The notes under the pieces were generated by a model that saw nothing but the letters and a program-made list of their open reading frames with translations, was not told the origin of the DNA and made no database searches. Below are positions 1 to 8,441 of a stretch of 64,000 nt of DNA, in pieces. This DNA comes from Harryflintia acetispora. GTDB lineage: Bacteria > Bacillota > Clostridia > Oscillospirales > Ruminococcaceae. Positions within the stretch are counted from its first letter, which is position 1. The number at the start of each line of letters is the position of its first letter. The stretch covers positions 62,001-126,000 of the forward strand of contig SLUK01000008.1 of the NCBI GenBank assembly GCA_004340125.1, written 5' to 3'. A program made the position numbers and the translations under genes.

Positions 1-828
1 ATCCTGGACCAGCAAAAAATCATGGAACTGCTGAATAATTTCACCGCTTTGATCGATGTGAAATTCACGCTTCTGGACGTCCAGTTCAACGAGCTGCTGG
101 TCACAAAGGCGAAGCATCCGTTTTGCGCCTACATCCAGTCCCACCCCATCGGCTATCAAAAGTGCTATGATTCGGACAAAAGCGCCTTCGAGAAGGTCAC
201 CGCTTGCAGGGATCAATTTGTTTACCGATGCCATGCCGGACTGATCGAGGCCTGCTTTCCCGTGATCGAGCGGGATACGGTCATCTCCTATCTGATGTTC
301 GGCCAGATCCTGGACAATACGTCCATCCAAAAGCAGTGGGACGAGGTGAAGGAGCGGTGCTCCTGGTATCCGGGGATCGAGTCGCTGGAGGACCATTTTT
401 TTCACCTCAAGCAGTTCGACCTGCATGAAATCGAGGCCTGCGCCTCGATCGTATCGGCCTGCACGGCCTATGTCTGGCTCAGCGAACTGGTCCGCTCCAA
501 AGAGCCGAATTATGCCCAGCGGATCAGGGCCTATATCGACACGCATTATCACCAGCCCATCACCCTGGACGATATTTCCGCTGAAATCAAGCTGGGGAAG
601 ACCATGCTCTGTCAGATCGCCCGCTCCCAATTGGGGGACACCGTCAACAAGCTGATCGCAAAAAAACGCATCGAGGCGGCAAAGGCCTATTTGGAGACGA
701 CAAACTACCCCATTTCACAGATCGCGGAACTTGTCGGGATCAGCGACTACAATTACTTCACCAAAATATTCAAGTCCCACACTTCCATGACGCCGACGCA
801 GTATAAGAAGCAATTGCAGCTGAAATGA
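1..828 (+). CDS. AraC-family regulator with PocR-type sensor domain (5' end outside window)
   Basis: This is a transcription regulator. The N-terminal part (about residues 1-140 from the ATG at 22) looks like a PocR ligand-sensing domain, with a Cys pair around CYIQ/CYDS and a CHAGLIEACFP segment. The last 100 residues form an AraC helix-turn-helix pair, with the second helix region near ISQIAELVGISDYNYFTKIF. The frame is open from base 1 to the ATG at 22, and the upstream codons read like the usual PocR start (ILDQQKIMELL), so the true start probably lies beyond the edge. It converges on the his operon and shares the terminator at 841-870. PocR domains generally bind small metabolites such as diols or hydrocarbon derivatives; the ligand here cannot be told. 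Confidence 0.88.
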   Translation: MLDQQKIMELLNNFTALIDVKFTLLDVQFNELLVTKAKHPFCAYIQSHPIGYQKCYDSDKSAFEKVTACRDQFVYRCHAGLIEACFPVIERDTVISYLMFGQILDNTSIQKQWDEVKERCSWYPGIESLEDHFFHLKQFDLHEIEACASIVSACTAYVWLSELVRSKEPNYAQRIRAYIDTHYHQPITLDDISAEIKLGKTMLCQIARSQLGDTVNKLIAKKRIEAAKAYLETTNYPISQIAELVGISDYNYFTKIFKSHTSMTPTQYKKQLQLK

Positions 829-840
829 TCCCGCACAAAA

Positions 841-870
841 AGGGAGGACCGCCGGCCGGCGGTCCTCCCT
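841..870. terminator. Bidirectional terminator between the AraC gene and hisE
   Basis: AGGGAGGACCGC pairs with GCGGTCCTCCCT around a short CGGCCG centre. It is followed by TTTTATTT on the plus strand and preceded by an A-run (T-run on the minus strand). It can serve both convergent transcripts. Confidence 0.85.
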
Positions 871-875
871 TTTAT

Positions 876-1202
876 TTAACTTTCCCGATCCACCTTGTGG
901 AACTGCTTGAGGTTGCCGATCTTCTGCCGGCGCTGCTCCAAGATTGCCTCGACCTCTTCCAATGGGATCTCCTGCTGCGCCATCAGCACCAGCAGGTGAT
1001 AGAGCAGGTCGCAGATTTCATTCTCGGTGTCCTCGTTTTTGCCGTTCTTGGCGGCGATGATCACCTCCGAGCACTCCTCGCCGCATTTCTTTAGTATTTT
1101 ATCCAGCCCCTGCTCGAAGAGATAGCAGGTATAGGAGCCCTCCCGGGGCTCCCGTTTTCTCTGCTGCACGACCTCGTAAAGGCCGCGGATCACGTCCTGC
1201 AT
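876..1202 (-). CDS. hisE: Phosphoribosyl-ATP pyrophosphatase
   Basis: HisE hydrolyses phosphoribosyl-ATP to phosphoribosyl-AMP, the second step of histidine synthesis. The 108-residue protein carries the MazG-like helical metal-binding signature (GEECSEVIIAAKN with NEICDLLYHLLVL), the usual length for a stand-alone HisE. It is the last gene of the his operon, 4 nt beyond hisI. HisI and HisE are separate here, whereas many bacteria fuse them. Confidence 0.95.
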   Translation of the reverse strand: MQDVIRGLYEVVQQRKREPREGSYTCYLFEQGLDKILKKCGEECSEVIIAAKNGKNEDTENEICDLLYHLLVLMAQQEIPLEEVEAILEQRRQKIGNLKQFHKVDRES

Positions 1203-1206
1203 CGCG

Positions 1207-1545
1207 CTATTCCTCCTTTGGCTGTAATGGAATATCCTTAAAAAAGCAGCTGTGGCTGCCGGTGTGGCAGGCGGGCCCGGTCTGCTCCACGACGGCGAGC
1301 AGGGTATCGTCGTCGCAGTCGGCGTGTAAAGAGACCACCCTTTGCAGATGCCCCGAGGTCGCCCCCTTGTTCCAGAGCTCCTGCCGCGAGCGGGAATAAA
1401 ACCAGGTATACCCGCTCTCGAGCGTGCGCCGCAGGCTCTCGCGGTTCATGTAGGCGAGCATCAACACCTGGCCGGTGGAATACTCCTGCACCACGCAGGG
1501 GATCAGCTCGGACTTCTGAAAATACCGCTCCAAATCCATCTTCAT
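1207..1545 (-). CDS. hisI: Phosphoribosyl-AMP cyclohydrolase
   Basis: HisI opens the adenine ring of phosphoribosyl-AMP. The 112-residue protein shows the expected metal ligands in HADCDDDT and PACHTGSHSC and the WFYSRSRQELWNKG segment. The ATG at 1545 is chosen because an AAGGGGG ribosome site lies just upstream and the frame before it overlaps hisF. The open frame runs much further upstream, but that part is only a shadow of hisF. It starts 11 nt after the hisF stop. Confidence 0.94.
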   Translation of the reverse strand: MKMDLERYFQKSELIPCVVQEYSTGQVLMLAYMNRESLRRTLESGYTWFYSRSRQELWNKGATSGHLQRVVSLHADCDDDTLLAVVEQTGPACHTGSHSCFFKDIPLQPKEE

Positions 1546-1556
1546 GGCCACCCCCT

Positions 1557-2318
1557 TCACACTTTCCGCACCGGGATGCCCCGCTTTCGCAGGTACTCCT
1601 TGACCTGCGAGACGGTCAGCTCCTTGTAGTGAAAGAGCGAGGCCGCCAGCGCCGCAGAGGCGCCCGTCTCCTCGAACACCTCGCCAAAATCCTCCAGCTT
1701 CCCGCAGCCGCCCGAGGCGATCACCGGCACCGGCACTTTTTGGCAGACCTGCCGTGTGAGCTCGAGGTCGAACCCGTTTTTGGTCCCGTCCGCGTCCATC
1801 GAGGTGAGCAGGATCTCCCCCGCCCCCAGGGTACAGACCCGCTCGGCCCAGGCGAGCGCATCGAGCCCGGTGTCGATCCGTCCGCCGTTTACCACCACAT
1901 GAAAGCTCCCGTCCGCGCTGCGCCGCGCATCGATGGCCACCACCACGCACTGGCTGCCGAAGCGGTCGGCCGCCTGCCTGATGATCTGCGGGTCCCGCAC
2001 CGCCGCCGAATTGATGGACACCTTGTCCGCCCCGGCGCGCAGCAGGGGCGCGTAGTCGTCGACCGAGCGGATCCCGCCCCCCACCGTCAGCGGGACGAAG
2101 ACGTTCTCGGCCGTGCGCCGCACCACGTCGAGCATGGTGCCCCGCCCCTCATGGGTGGCGGTGATGTCCAGGAAGGTGATCTCGTCCGCGCCCTGTCTAT
2201 CATACTCGATGGCGCATGCCACCGGGTCGCCGACCTCCTTGATCCCCACAAAGTTGATCCCCTTGACCACCTTGCCGTCCCGCACGTCGAGACAGGGGAT
2301 GATCCGTTTTGCCAGCAT
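1557..2318 (-). CDS. hisF: Imidazole glycerol phosphate synthase, cyclase subunit
   Basis: HisF is the (beta-alpha)8 barrel that turns PRFAR plus HisH-derived ammonia into IGP and AICAR. At 253 residues it is of usual length. The N-terminal IPCLDVRDGKVVKG motif holds the first catalytic Asp, and the second half-barrel carries VVVAIDARRS and the phosphate-binding IASGGCGKLEDF. It sits between hisA and hisI and works with hisH three genes upstream. Confidence 0.96.
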   Translation of the reverse strand: MLAKRIIPCLDVRDGKVVKGINFVGIKEVGDPVACAIEYDRQGADEITFLDITATHEGRGTMLDVVRRTAENVFVPLTVGGGIRSVDDYAPLLRAGADKVSINSAAVRDPQIIRQAADRFGSQCVVVAIDARRSADGSFHVVVNGGRIDTGLDALAWAERVCTLGAGEILLTSMDADGTKNGFDLELTRQVCQKVPVPVIASGGCGKLEDFGEVFEETGASAALAASLFHYKELTVSQVKEYLRKRGIPVRKV

Positions 2319-2336
2319 GGCTGCTCCCGCCTTTCC

Positions 2337-3056
2337 TTATCTTTCCCGCGCCGTCTGCAGCGCCTCGCGCAGATCGAGCGTCCCCTGGTAAATGGATTTG
2401 CCGCAGATCGCGCCGTAGAGCCCCATCGCGTGCAGCGCGGCGATGTCGCCGATGTCCCGCACCCCGCCCGAGGCGACGATGTCGCAGCCGACGGCGTTTT
2501 TTAAAGCCTCCAGCTGCCCGAGGTTGGCCCCCTCCAGGGTCCCGTCCCGGCCGATGTCGGTATAGATGATGGTGCGCACCCCGGCGCGCTCCATCTCGCG
2601 CGCCAGGTCGAGGTAGCCCACCTCGCTGCGCTCGAGCCAGCCGTTTGCGGCGACGCAGCCGTCTCTGGCGTCGATCCCGACGGCGATCCGGCCCCCGAAG
2701 CGGGAGACCGCCTCGCGCACGAGCGCGGGGTCCTCGAGCGCCGCCGAGCCGAGGATGACACGCTCGATCCCGTGCGAGAGATAATCCTCCACCGTCTGCA
2801 TATCGCGGATTCCCCCGCCGAGCTCGATTTTGAGCGAAGTCTCCTTCGCCACCAGCTTAAAAATGTCCGCGTTGACGGGGCGGCGCTCCTTGGCGCCGTT
2901 GAGGTCCACCATGTGCAGCCACCGGGCGCCCGCCGCCTCAAAGCCGCGCGCGGCCGCCAACGGGTCGGGCGCGACCTGCTCGGCGGTGGCAAAGTCCCCT
3001 TTATAAAGGCGCACGCAGCGCCCGTCCTTGATGTCGATGGCCGGTAAAATAATCAT
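2337..3056 (-). CDS. hisA: ProFAR isomerase
   Basis: HisA converts ProFAR to PRFAR. The 239-residue (beta-alpha)8 barrel resembles HisF and has the catalytic Asp in LPAIDIKDGRCVRLYKGDF and the second Asp in YTDIGRDGT, with IVASGGVRD for phosphate binding. It starts immediately after the hisH stop, so the two are probably translationally coupled. Confidence 0.96.
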   Translation of the reverse strand: MIILPAIDIKDGRCVRLYKGDFATAEQVAPDPLAAARGFEAAGARWLHMVDLNGAKERRPVNADIFKLVAKETSLKIELGGGIRDMQTVEDYLSHGIERVILGSAALEDPALVREAVSRFGGRIAVGIDARDGCVAANGWLERSEVGYLDLAREMERAGVRTIIYTDIGRDGTLEGANLGQLEALKNAVGCDIVASGGVRDIGDIAALHAMGLYGAICGKSIYQGTLDLREALQTARER

Positions 3057-3057
3057 G

Positions 3058-3660
3058 CTATACTTTCAACTCCGCAAAATTTTTGAGAATTTGCAGCCCC
3101 GCCGCCGCACTCTTCTCGGGGTGGAACTGCGCGCCGTAGACATAGCCGCTGTGCACCAGGGCGGGAATCTTCTCCCCATATTCGGTGTAAAGGGAGATGT
3201 ACCGCTCCTCGGTGTGGGCGCAAAAGGAGTGGACGAAGTAAAAGTATTCCCCCTCCCCCATCCCTTGGGTGAGCGCGCAGGGGTTCTGGAGCTTCACCTC
3301 GTTCCAGCCCATGTGGGGGATTTTGAGCCCCGGCGCCTCGAGCTGCCGCACCGTGCCGGGGATCAGCCCGAGCCCCGCGCTCTCGCCAAACTCATAGCCC
3401 CGCTCGAAGAGGATCTGCATCCCCAGGCAGATTCCGAGTAAAGGCTTCCTGGCGGCGCTATGCCGGATCGCCGGGATCACGCCGGCTCCCTCCAGCTTTT
3501 CCATCGCCTCCCGGAAGGCCCCCACCCCCGGCAGGATGACCCGGTCCGCCCTGTCGATCTCCTCTTCGCTGGCCGTGACGGTGTACTCGATCCCAAGATA
3601 GCGCAGGGAATTGCACAGGCTGTACAGGTTCCCCGCCCCGTAGTCGATCACCGCGATCAA
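3058..3660 (-). CDS. hisH: Imidazole glycerol phosphate synthase, glutaminase subunit
   Basis: HisH is the glutamine amidotransferase partner of HisF and releases ammonia for IGP synthesis. The class I triad is visible: the nucleophile Cys in GICLGMQILFE and the His/Glu pair in QFHPEKS near the C-terminus. At 200 residues it has the normal size. Its start directly abuts the hisB stop. Confidence 0.96.
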   Translation of the reverse strand: MIAVIDYGAGNLYSLCNSLRYLGIEYTVTASEEEIDRADRVILPGVGAFREAMEKLEGAGVIPAIRHSAARKPLLGICLGMQILFERGYEFGESAGLGLIPGTVRQLEAPGLKIPHMGWNEVKLQNPCALTQGMGEGEYFYFVHSFCAHTEERYISLYTEYGEKIPALVHSGYVYGAQFHPEKSAAAGLQILKNFAELKV

Positions 3661-4239
3661 TCACAGCACCCCCTTGGTGCTGAGCACGCCGCCGTCCGTC
3701 CTTGCCGCCGCAACCTTCAGCGCATGGGCGAAGGCCTTAAAAAGCGCCTCGGCCTTGTGGTGGTCGTTGGCCCCGTAGGGGACGCTCAGATGCAGGGTAA
3801 TCCCCGCGTTCATCGCAAGGGCCCTGAAAAACTCCTCGACCATCGCGGTCTCCATCCCGCCCATCATGGCGTGCTGGAAGGCGCACTCGAAGCGCAGGAA
3901 GGGCCGCCCGCTCACATCCAGCGCGCAGAAGCCCAACGCCTCGTCCATCGGTACGTAGAAGCTGCCGTACCGGGCGATCCCGCCCTTGTCGCCCAGCGCT
4001 TTACAAAGCGCCTGGCCGAGCACGATCCCCACGTCCTCGATGGTGTGGTGGCAGTCCACCTCGAGGTCGCCCGCCGCCTTGACGGCAAGATCGATCCCCG
4101 CATGGGTGCAAAGCGCCGTGAGCATATGGTCGAAAAAGCCGATCCCGGTTTCGATCACGCCCTTGCCCTTTCCATCCAGATCAAGCGAAACGGCGATGTC
4201 GGTCTCCCGGGTCTTGCGGCTGAGTTCTGCCTTTCTCAT
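3661..4239 (-). CDS. hisB: Imidazoleglycerol-phosphate dehydratase (monofunctional)
   Basis: HisB dehydrates IGP to imidazole acetol phosphate using two Mn ions. The 192-residue protein has the metal-ligand motifs DCHHTIEDVGI and NDHHKAEALFKA and the N-terminal TKETDI-like start (SRKTRETDIAVSLDLDG). It lacks the histidinol-phosphatase domain found in enterobacterial HisB, and no separate phosphatase gene is seen in this operon. It overlaps hisC by 4 nt (ATGA type). Confidence 0.96.
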   Translation of the reverse strand: MRKAELSRKTRETDIAVSLDLDGKGKGVIETGIGFFDHMLTALCTHAGIDLAVKAAGDLEVDCHHTIEDVGIVLGQALCKALGDKGGIARYGSFYVPMDEALGFCALDVSGRPFLRFECAFQHAMMGGMETAMVEEFFRALAMNAGITLHLSVPYGANDHHKAEALFKAFAHALKVAAARTDGGVLSTKGVL

Positions 4240-5312
4240 CTTCCTTCGGCCTCCTTGGCTTGTAGTATCTCCTCGAGGGCGGCGAGCACCGCCCCGTTCT
4301 CCTCCCCGGTCCCGGCGCTGATCCGCAGATGGTCCCCCATCAACCGCACTGCGATCGAGCGGCGCAGCAGCGCCTCGTGGACCTCCTTCGCCCCCGTCAG
4401 CTCAAAGAAGGCAAAGTTGGTGCTGCTCCCGCAGACCCGCCCGATCCGCCCCGGGAAGCGTTCTTTGAGCGCTTCGATCCCTGCACAGAGCATCTCCGCG
4501 CGCGCGTGCAGCGCGGCGCTGAGCTGCGCGATCCTGTCGGGCTCGCGCAGCAGCGAAGCGCAAAGCGCCTGGGTCACGGCATTGACGTTATAGGGGGATT
4601 TGGCCGCCTTGATCGCGTCGATCAAGGTTTTGTTCCCCGCGGCAAAGCCCATGCGCAGCCCCGCCGCGCCATAGGCCTTCGAGCAGGTGCGAAGGATCAG
4701 CAGGTTGTCGTATTTTGCGATCAGGTCCATCCCGCTGCGCCCGTTCCCCGCGAAGTCCATATATGCCTCGTCGAGCACCACCAGCGCCCCCACCGAGGCG
4801 ACCAGCCGCTCGATTTCATCCTGCCCGATCAGCAGCGAAGTGGGGTTGCAGGGGTTGGAAAAGATCAGCACGTCGGCCCCCTCGCGGTTTACCGTCCCGA
4901 TCACCCGGTCGATATCCACCGAGTAGTCCGCGTTTTTGGGGATCAGCACATGCCGCAGCTCGGCCAGGGCCGAATAGAAGGAATACATCGAGAAGTCGTA
5001 TTGCAGGGTGCAAAGGGTCATCTCCCGCTCCATCAGGCACCCCTCGATGATCGAGATCAGCTCGTCCGAGCCGTTGCCCGCCACCACCTGATCCTGGCGA
5101 AGGCCGAACTGCCGTGCAAAGAGGGCGCAGCACTCGGTCGCATAGGGGTCGGGGTAGCGGTTGAGCGCGGGGGAGCTTTTCAGCAGCTCTTCCAGCAGCT
5201 GCCCGTCGGGAGCGTAGGGGCTCTCGTTGGCGTCCAGCCGGATCTGGTAGCTGCCGCTGATCGGGTCGTAGGGGATGAGGGCCCGCACCTTTTTGGGCAG
5301 TTGATAGGCCAT
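4236..5312 (-). CDS. hisC: Histidinol-phosphate aminotransferase
   Basis: HisC is a PLP aminotransferase that makes histidinol phosphate. The 358 residues include LDANESPYAP near the N-terminus, NPCNPTS, LDEAYMDF and the PLP lysine region TCSKAYGAAGLRMGFA. It lies between hisD and hisB and overlaps hisB by 4 nt. Confidence 0.95.
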   Translation of the reverse strand: MAYQLPKKVRALIPYDPISGSYQIRLDANESPYAPDGQLLEELLKSSPALNRYPDPYATECCALFARQFGLRQDQVVAGNGSDELISIIEGCLMEREMTLCTLQYDFSMYSFYSALAELRHVLIPKNADYSVDIDRVIGTVNREGADVLIFSNPCNPTSLLIGQDEIERLVASVGALVVLDEAYMDFAGNGRSGMDLIAKYDNLLILRTCSKAYGAAGLRMGFAAGNKTLIDAIKAAKSPYNVNAVTQALCASLLREPDRIAQLSAALHARAEMLCAGIEALKERFPGRIGRVCGSSTNFAFFELTGAKEVHEALLRRSIAVRLMGDHLRISAGTGEENGAVLAALEEILQAKEAEGR

Positions 5313-5325
5313 CTTTTATTCCCCC

Positions 5326-6624
5326 TTACAGCGCCTGCTCGTCAAAGCGCACCGTGATCGAATTGGCGTGGGCGCTCAGCCCCTCGGAATTTGCGATCCT
5401 TACGATGTCCTCCTTCGCCTCCTCGAGCGCCTCGCGGGTGTAGTAGATGAAGCTGCTGCGCTTCACGAAGCTGTCCACCGACAGGGGCGAAAAGAAGCGG
5501 GCCGTGCCGCTGGTGGGCAGCACATGGTTCGGGCCCGCGAAGTAATCCCCCAGCGGCTCGGGCGCATACTGCCCGAGGAAGATCGAACCGGCATTGTCGA
5601 GCTTTCCCACATACTCCATCGGGTTTTCGCAGACGACCTCGAGGTGCTCGGGCGCGATGAGGTTGGCAAGCTCCACCATCTCCGAGCAGCTGCGGCAGAC
5701 GATGGCCGCGCCGTAGCCGGAGAGGGACTGATCAATGATCGCCTCCCTGGAGAGGGCGGCCTTCTGCCGTCCGAGCTCGGCGATGGTTTCCCTAGCGATT
5801 TCCTCGTCGGTGGTGAGCAGGATCGCGCTGGCCAGCGGGTCGTGCTCGGCCTGGGAGAGCAGGTCGGCCGCCAGGTACCGCGGGTTGGCCGAGCGGTCGG
5901 CCATCACCAGTATCTCGCTGGGCCCGGCGATCATGTCGATGTCCACCGTGCCGTAGAGCAGTTTTTTGGCCGTGGCGACGTAGATGTTCCCCGGCCCCAC
6001 GATCTTATCCACCCGCGGGACGGTCCCGGTTCCGAAGGCGAGCGCCGCCACCGCCTGCGCCCCGCCCACCAGAAAGACCCGGTCCACCCCGCAGATCGCC
6101 GCGGCGAGCAGGATGTCGGGGTTCGGCTTCCCATCCCTGCCGGGCGGGGTGACCATTACGATCTCGCCCACCCCGGCGATCTTGGCGGGGATGGCGTTCA
6201 TCAGTACCGACGAGGGATAGGCTGCCGTGCCGCCCGGCACATAGAGCCCGACGCGGTGCAGCCCCCGCACCCTCTGCCCCAGGATGACCCCGTTTGCCTT
6301 CATGTCCACAAAGCTCTGGTGCTTCTGGCGGGTGTGGAATTCGGTGATGTTCTCCTGCGCACTGAGGAGCGCCTGCACATACTCCGGGTCGGCCGAGCTG
6401 AGCGCATCGTTGATCTCGTCCCGGCTGACCTCCAAGTCCTCAGGGCAGTAGCCGTCAAAGCGGGCGGTGTACTCGCGCAGCGCCTCGTCCCCACGCGCGC
6501 GCACGTCCCCGATGATCCCGGCGACCGCCTCGCTCACCTTTTTGTCCACCGCCTCGCCGCGGTCGCGAAGCTGCCCGAGCAGCTCGTATTCGTCCTTTCC
6601 GTTGGCATAAGTCAAACGCATCAT
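5326..6624 (-). CDS. hisD: Histidinol dehydrogenase
   Basis: HisD is the zinc enzyme for the final two oxidations from histidinol to histidine. At 432 residues it has the family length and shows the signature stretch around DMIAGPSEILVMAD, the GPGNIYVATAKK segment and the C-terminal NHVLPTSGTARF. It overlaps the end of the hisZ-hisG fusion gene by 4 nt. Confidence 0.96.
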   Translation of the reverse strand: MMRLTYANGKDEYELLGQLRDRGEAVDKKVSEAVAGIIGDVRARGDEALREYTARFDGYCPEDLEVSRDEINDALSSADPEYVQALLSAQENITEFHTRQKHQSFVDMKANGVILGQRVRGLHRVGLYVPGGTAAYPSSVLMNAIPAKIAGVGEIVMVTPPGRDGKPNPDILLAAAICGVDRVFLVGGAQAVAALAFGTGTVPRVDKIVGPGNIYVATAKKLLYGTVDIDMIAGPSEILVMADRSANPRYLAADLLSQAEHDPLASAILLTTDEEIARETIAELGRQKAALSREAIIDQSLSGYGAAIVCRSCSEMVELANLIAPEHLEVVCENPMEYVGKLDNAGSIFLGQYAPEPLGDYFAGPNHVLPTSGTARFFSPLSVDSFVKRSSFIYYTREALEEAKEDIVRIANSEGLSAHANSITVRFDEQAL

Positions 6625-8249
6625 TTCATTTCCTCCCCCACATATCGTTCCGCCCCGGCGATCACCCTGCCGATGGCTTCCTTTTTTAACTTCATGGCCG
6701 CGGTGTTGACGATCAGCCGCGCCGAGACCGGCGCGATCTCCTCCACCACCTGCAGCCCGTTTTCTTTTAAGGTGCTTCCCGTCTCCACGATGTCCACGAT
6801 CGCATCGGCCAATCCCAGGATCGGGGCGAGCTCGACCGAGCCCTCGATCTTCACCACGTCGACGTCCATCCCCTTCTCCTCGAAGAAGCCCAGCGCCACC
6901 TTCGGATACTTGCTGGCGATCACCTTCGCGTTATATCCGGAATAAAGGTCATCCCCGTTTTTACAGGCCACCGCAAACCGGCACCGTCCGAATCCAAGGT
7001 CCAAAACCTCGTAAAAGCTGCCGCCGTTTTCCAGGATGGTGTCCTTCCCGACAATGCCGATATCCGCCACCCCGCTCTCCACATAGGTGAGCACGTCCGC
7101 CGCCTTGGCCAAAATCACCTGCAGCCCGCTCTCCCCCAGATGGAAGATCAGCCGGCGGCCCTTGTCATGCAGCTCGCCGCAGTCATACCCGAGGCTCTCG
7201 AGCATCTCCACCGCCTTGCGCTCGAGCCGGCCCTTGGTCAGCGCGAGGGTGACGGTGTTCTCCTTCGTCTCTCCGGTGGCGGGGCCGCTCTGCGCGACCA
7301 GCGAGGCGTTCACCCCGAAGCCGACGGCCGGGCGCGCGGGCCCAAACTGGCCGATCAGGTTGTCGTACCGCCCGCCGAGCAGGACCGGCTCGCCGATCCC
7401 GGCAAGGTATCCCCGGAAGATCACCCCGGTGTAGTAGTCCGCCTGGCCGACCAGCCCGAGATCGATGAGCACATGCTCGCCGGGGTCCGCCCGCGAAAGC
7501 TCCAGGTAGAGCTGCTCGATATCATCCAGCGCCCGGGCGGCCTCGCCCCCCTCGACCAGCGCTCTGGCCTGCGCCAGGATCTCGCTGCCGCCGAAGAGGC
7601 GGGGCAGGACCCACAGCGCCTGCGCCGCGCTCTGGGAGGCGTAGCCTTCCAGCAGGTCGCCAAGCGTCGCATAGCTCTTTTGGCCGATCAGCTCGCGCAC
7701 CTGCTCCTTGACCTCCCAGGGGGCCTGCAGCTCGTTCATCAGGGCCTTGAAGAACCCGATATGGCAGATTTCCAGCCGGTAATCCGCCGAGAGCTCCCGC
7801 AGGCTCTCGGCCGCCAGCGAGAGGATTTCCAAATCACTTTCCCGTCCGGCGCCGCCGATCAGCTCGACCCCGGCCTGAGAAAACTCGGCGGCCTTGCCGC
7901 TGTGCTCGCGCGGGGTGGAATAGACCTGCTGATTATAGTACAGGCGCAGCGGCAGCGGAGCGTTCTGCAGCTTGGTGCTGCAGAGCCGCGCGATCGGCAC
8001 GGTGCAGTCCGGGCGCATACAGAGCATGCGGTTCTGCGAGTCGGTCAGCTTGGCGGTCTGCTGCGGACGCACCTGCCCATAGGAGGAGCCGAACACGTCG
8101 CAATACTCCAGCGACGGGGTCATCACCTCGCGGAATCCGTGTCGGGCATAGAGACGGCAGAGCTTCTCCTGCACCCGCCGCAAACTCTCACATTCCCCGA
8201 ACAGCAGGTCCCGCGTGGAGACCGGCGTCACCTTGTCGTATCGCTTCAT
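6621..8249 (-). CDS. hisZG: HisZ-HisG fusion: ATP phosphoribosyltransferase with its regulatory subunit
   Basis: One continuous 542-residue frame holds two proteins that are usually separate. Residues 1 to about 320 are HisZ, a catalytically inactive class II histidyl-tRNA-synthetase-like regulator (TPSLEYCDVF, MRPDCTVPIARL, LLGGRYDNLIGQFG). After a short Gly/Thr/Glu linker, residues about 332-542 are the short-form HisG catalytic domain (LALTKGRLERKAVEML, VADIGIVGKDTI, DIVETGSTLKENGL). HisG catalyses the committed step, ATP plus PRPP to phosphoribosyl-ATP; short-form HisG needs HisZ for activity and feedback inhibition. It is the first gene of the operon with a good ribosome site (GAGGGAG). 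No stop, start-like junction or frameshift separates the halves, so I infer a true fusion. Confidence 0.93.
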   Translation of the reverse strand: MKRYDKVTPVSTRDLLFGECESLRRVQEKLCRLYARHGFREVMTPSLEYCDVFGSSYGQVRPQQTAKLTDSQNRMLCMRPDCTVPIARLCSTKLQNAPLPLRLYYNQQVYSTPREHSGKAAEFSQAGVELIGGAGRESDLEILSLAAESLRELSADYRLEICHIGFFKALMNELQAPWEVKEQVRELIGQKSYATLGDLLEGYASQSAAQALWVLPRLFGGSEILAQARALVEGGEAARALDDIEQLYLELSRADPGEHVLIDLGLVGQADYYTGVIFRGYLAGIGEPVLLGGRYDNLIGQFGPARPAVGFGVNASLVAQSGPATGETKENTVTLALTKGRLERKAVEMLESLGYDCGELHDKGRRLIFHLGESGLQVILAKAADVLTYVESGVADIGIVGKDTILENGGSFYEVLDLGFGRCRFAVACKNGDDLYSGYNAKVIASKYPKVALGFFEEKGMDVDVVKIEGSVELAPILGLADAIVDIVETGSTLKENGLQVVEEIAPVSARLIVNTAAMKLKKEAIGRVIAGAERYVGEEMK

Positions 8250-8274
8250 TTTGGCACTCCCTCGTCATACTTTA

Positions 8275-8334
8275 GTGTGCTAATATGCTATCATATGAAA
8301 TCAAATCTGTCAACCTGTTTTTAGTATAGCACAC
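8275..8334 (-). promoter_or_regulatory. his operon promoter flanked by an 8-bp inverted repeat
   Basis: On the minus strand TTGACA (8308-8313) is followed after 17 nt by TAGCAT (8285-8290). The promoter is framed by GTGTGCTA (8275-8282) and its reverse complement TAGCACAC (8327-8334), which could be an operator. The leader to the hisZG start is only about 30 nt, leaving no room for a T-box or attenuator. Confidence 0.65.
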
Positions 8335-8391
8335 CCTCCCGGCAGGGTAAATCTTTTTTGGGCGCGCGACAGGACAGGGATCGTCAAAGAA

Positions 8392-8418
8392 CGGGCCGCC
8401 GGCAATGCCGGCGGCCCG
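8392..8418 (-). terminator. GC-rich terminator hairpin after the tail-like gene
   Basis: CGGGCCGCCGG (8392-8402) pairs with CCGGCGGCCCG (8408-8418) around a 5-nt loop. On the minus strand it is followed by TTCTTTGA, a modest T-tract. It lies 24 nt past the stop of the gene ending at 8442. Confidence 0.65.
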
Positions 8419-8441
8419 CGGATGCTTATTCTAAGACTTTA

